Assembly (NCBI GenBank): GCA_020852555.1
Contig: JADZAQ010000074.1
Coordinates: 1-64,000 of the forward strand
Direction of reading: 5' to 3'
Origin: Burkholderiales bacterium
GTDB lineage: Bacteria > Pseudomonadota > Gammaproteobacteria > Burkholderiales > Casimicrobiaceae
Length of the DNA stretch: 64,000 nt
Part shown: positions 62,233-64,000 of the stretch, in pieces
Numbering within the stretch: position 1 is the first letter of the stretch
Layout of the letters: every line of letters starts with the position of its first letter
Made by a program: the position numbers and the translations under genes
Notes under the pieces: model-generated
Seen by the model: the letters and a program-made list of their open reading frames with translations, nothing else
Databases searched by the model: none
What the model was told of the DNA's origin: nothing

Positions 62233-62916
62233 CTACGGCGGCGGCAACCCCAACTCGGCCAGCATGCGCGCGACCGTGGCGCGCAGCGCCGCGACTTCGT
62301 CTTCGAGGCGGGTGACCGCGCCGCGCAGCGCGACGAGTTCAGCCACCGCTACGCGCTCGCTGGTGGCGCCGAGCGTTTCCACCACGCTTGCCGCGCGGAC
62401 CGGTGCCGCGCCCCCCGCCGGATTTTCCGACAACAGGTGCGTCCAGCGCGTCTCGCGGGCGCCGGGTGCTCGGGGAAGCTCGACCACGAGCGCGCCGTCG
62501 GCGCGGGTCGCGAGCTCGTCCAGGAATCCCGCCACCGACGAGATATCGGCGAACTTGTGGAGGCGCTCGCCATGGATGCGCAACTCGGCGATCGTCTGCG
62601 GCCCGCGCAGCATCATCGTGGCGAGGATCGCCACCGCCTGCGCGGGAACGCCAAGCGCGCGCCCGACGTTGTGCGCGTAGCGCAGCACCCGCCCGCCGCT
62701 CGATTCGACCACCAGCGTGAGTGTCTTCAGGTGATCGAGCGCGGCCTGCACCTCGGCGTCGCTCGCCTCCAGCACGGGATCGCGGCTCGTCTTCTGGTTG
62801 CAGCCCGCGACCAGTGCATTGAGCGTCAACGGATAGGTGTCGGGAACGGTGTGCTGCTTCTCGACGAGGACGCCCAGGATGCGGGTCTCGAGAAGCGACA
62901 GGAGCGGGACGGGCAT
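62233..62916 (-). CDS. YceH family protein (DUF480)
   Basis: A 227-aa protein with two winged-helix-like repeats: LLETRILGVLVEKQHTVPDTYPLTLNALVAGCNQKTSRDPV near the start and AILATMMLRGPQTIAELRIHGERLHKFADI in the middle. A C-terminal coiled coil (LVALRGAVTRLEDEVAALRATVARM) ends it. Function is unknown. ATG 62916 matches the family start; the track's upstream extension is antisense to the NYN gene. Confidence 0.9.
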   Translation of the reverse strand: MPVPLLSLLETRILGVLVEKQHTVPDTYPLTLNALVAGCNQKTSRDPVLEASDAEVQAALDHLKTLTLVVESSGGRVLRYAHNVGRALGVPAQAVAILATMMLRGPQTIAELRIHGERLHKFADISSVAGFLDELATRADGALVVELPRAPGARETRWTHLLSENPAGGAAPVRAASVVETLGATSERVAVAELVALRGAVTRLEDEVAALRATVARMLAELGLPPP

Positions 62917-63015
62917 GGACGCGGCGGACGGTGGGCGGGCCGCCGAGTGTAGCGCGCGGCCGGCGCCGGGCCGCGCTCGTGCGACGATAGCGGGCGCACC
63001 CCCTCCGGGAACCTC

Positions 63016-64000
63016 ATGGCCACACCCACCGAAGTCACCAGCATGGCGGTGTTCTGCGATTTCGAGAACATCGCCCTTGGCGTACGCGACGCCCATTACG
63101 ACAAGTTCGACATCAAGAAGGTGCTCGAGCGGCTGCTCCTCAAGGGCAGCATCGTGGTCAAGAAGGCGTACTGCGATTGGGAGCGCTACAAGGCGTTCAA
63201 GGCGTCGATGCACGAGGCGAATTTCGAGCTGATCGAGATCCCGCACGTGCGCCAGTCCGGCAAGAACTCCGCCGACATCCGCATGGTGGTCGACGCGCTC
63301 GATCTGTGCTACACGAAGGAGCACGTCGATACCTTCGTGATCGTCAGCGGCGATTCGGACTTCTCGCCGCTCGTCTCCAAACTGCGCGAGAACGCGAAGC
63401 TGGTGATCGGGGTGGGCGTCAAGAATTCGACCTCGGACCTCCTCATCGCGAATTGCGACGAGTTCATCTACTACGACGACCTCGTACGCGAACAACGCAA
63501 GGGGCGGCGCAGCGCGGCGGCCAAGGAGCCGGCCCGCGACGTGGGCAAGCCCACCAAGGGCGCCGCCAACGGCGGCGGCAAGGATGGCGCGAAGGACGTC
63601 GCGAAGGCGGCCGCCAAGGCCACCCCCAAGGACGCCGCCAAGGACGCGGCCGAAGGGGCGGCGGACGCTTTGCCGGCCGCTGCCGGCAAACCCGTGAAGG
63701 CAGCGGCGAAGGCGAGGGGGCGGGCCACCGCTGCATCGCGCACTCGCGAGCCGGGGTCCGCCGGCGCGGCTTCCGGCGCGAGCGACGCGGCGTCCGACAG
63801 CACCGGGACCGCCGCCGCGGCGGTGAGCGAGGCCGCGGTCAGCGCGACGCCGGCGGGCGCCATTCACGCGGAGACTGCCGGCGCCGCGACCGACGCGGAG
63901 CGCCGACAGGCGGGCATCGCGATCGTCGTCGATACGCTGGAAGCGCTTGCCGCCGAGCGCGGCAGCGACCGCATCTTCGGCTCGATGATCAAGCAGGCGA
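63016..64000 (+). CDS. NYN-domain ribonuclease-like protein with LOTUS/OST-HTH region (partial)
   Basis: Open from ATG 63016 to the window edge (328 codons, no stop), and absent from the ORF track for that reason. Residues about 10-150 are a NYN (PIN-like) nuclease domain with acidic residues in MAVFCDFENIALGV, GKNSADIRMVVDALD and FVIVSGDSDFSPLVSKLRENA. A long lysine/alanine-rich low-complexity linker follows (about residues 165-290; KDAAKDAA-type units). The last residues visible, GSDRIFGSMIKQA, look like the start of an OST-HTH/LOTUS RNA-binding domain. It is probably an RNA-processing or silencing factor and is divergent from the yceH-like gene. Confidence 0.85.
   Translation, partial: MATPTEVTSMAVFCDFENIALGVRDAHYDKFDIKKVLERLLLKGSIVVKKAYCDWERYKAFKASMHEANFELIEIPHVRQSGKNSADIRMVVDALDLCYTKEHVDTFVIVSGDSDFSPLVSKLRENAKLVIGVGVKNSTSDLLIANCDEFIYYDDLVREQRKGRRSAAAKEPARDVGKPTKGAANGGGKDGAKDVAKAAAKATPKDAAKDAAEGAADALPAAAGKPVKAAAKARGRATAASRTREPGSAGAASGASDAASDSTGTAAAAVSEAAVSATPAGAIHAETAGAATDAERRQAGIAIVVDTLEALAAERGSDRIFGSMIKQA

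Overview
The window is a dense, GC-rich (about two thirds G+C) chromosomal segment of a Gram-negative proteobacterium. The gene families and layouts fit Betaproteobacteria best: a fused TRAP permease, an iol cluster with an IolC-DUF2090 fusion, fused isobutyryl-CoA mutase, a NodT-type RND triad, and a Liv-type ABC operon flanked by acyl-CoA ligases. Genus cannot be told from the sequence alone. I found no rRNA, tRNA, CRISPR array or intact insertion sequence. Nearly all long antisense ORFs in the track are shadows of high-GC genes.

Layout. (1) 1-10.0 kb: a fused TRAP permease, then a myo-inositol catabolic operon iolC(DUF2090)-iolD-iolE-iolB plus two Gfo/Idh/MocA dehydrogenases. A perfect GGAA-N6-TTCC palindrome of the kind bound by IolR lies just upstream of iolC. 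(2) 10.0-15.9 kb: two inositol-monophosphatase-family genes bracketing a Fe(III)/sugar-phosphate-type ABC transporter, in the same direction as the iol genes. This suggests uptake and dephosphorylation of a phosphorylated polyol that feeds the iol pathway. (3) 15.9-22.8 kb, minus strand: two tandem secreted M16 metallopeptidases and an MFS transporter. (4) 22.8-24.0 kb: a small accessory island of lower coding density, with a HigB-HigA toxin-antitoxin pair and the C-terminal remnant of a HicA-like toxin. (5) 24.1-27.6 kb, minus strand: a hemA-hemB-hemL operon for 5-aminolevulinate and porphobilinogen synthesis, with a sequence-divergent glutamyl-tRNA reductase. (6) 27.9-31.3 kb: icmF, preceded by a promoter whose spacer holds a perfect 20-bp palindrome. 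(7) 31.4-37.1 kb: a secreted beta-helix-DUF1800 protein, a Tat-exported DUF1501 protein and an alpha/beta hydrolase of unknown joint function. (8) 37.1-39.9 kb, minus strand: small periplasmic or accessory proteins (ABM monooxygenase-like, SH3 with a proline-rich tail, ankyrin, a secreted hypothetical). (9) 39.9-45.8 kb, minus strand: a complete RND efflux triad, divergent from an arylamine N-acetyltransferase. (10) 46.9-48.4 kb: 3-hydroxyacyl-CoA dehydrogenase convergent with a Crp/Fnr regulator. (11) 48.7-57.2 kb: an operon of acyl-CoA ligase, livG, livH, livM, livK, livF and a PaaK-like ligase. It probably imports and CoA-activates an organic, possibly aromatic or fatty, acid. (12) 57.2-64 kb: a pair of perfect 60-bp hairpin repeats, a succinate-semialdehyde-type dehydrogenase, a rhodanese, an alpha/beta hydrolase, YidB-like, MscS and YceH-like proteins, and the start of an NYN ribonuclease-like gene cut by the window edge.

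The main themes are heterotrophic carbon use (inositol, organic acids, acyl-CoA rearrangement), tetrapyrrole synthesis and efflux. The points most worth following are the transporter-phosphatase module next to iol, the beta-helix/DUF1800/DUF1501 locus, the palindromic operators before iolC and icmF, and a dispersed hairpin repeat with two identical copies and one degenerate copy about 6 kb away. All functional statements come from reading motifs by eye; no database search was run.
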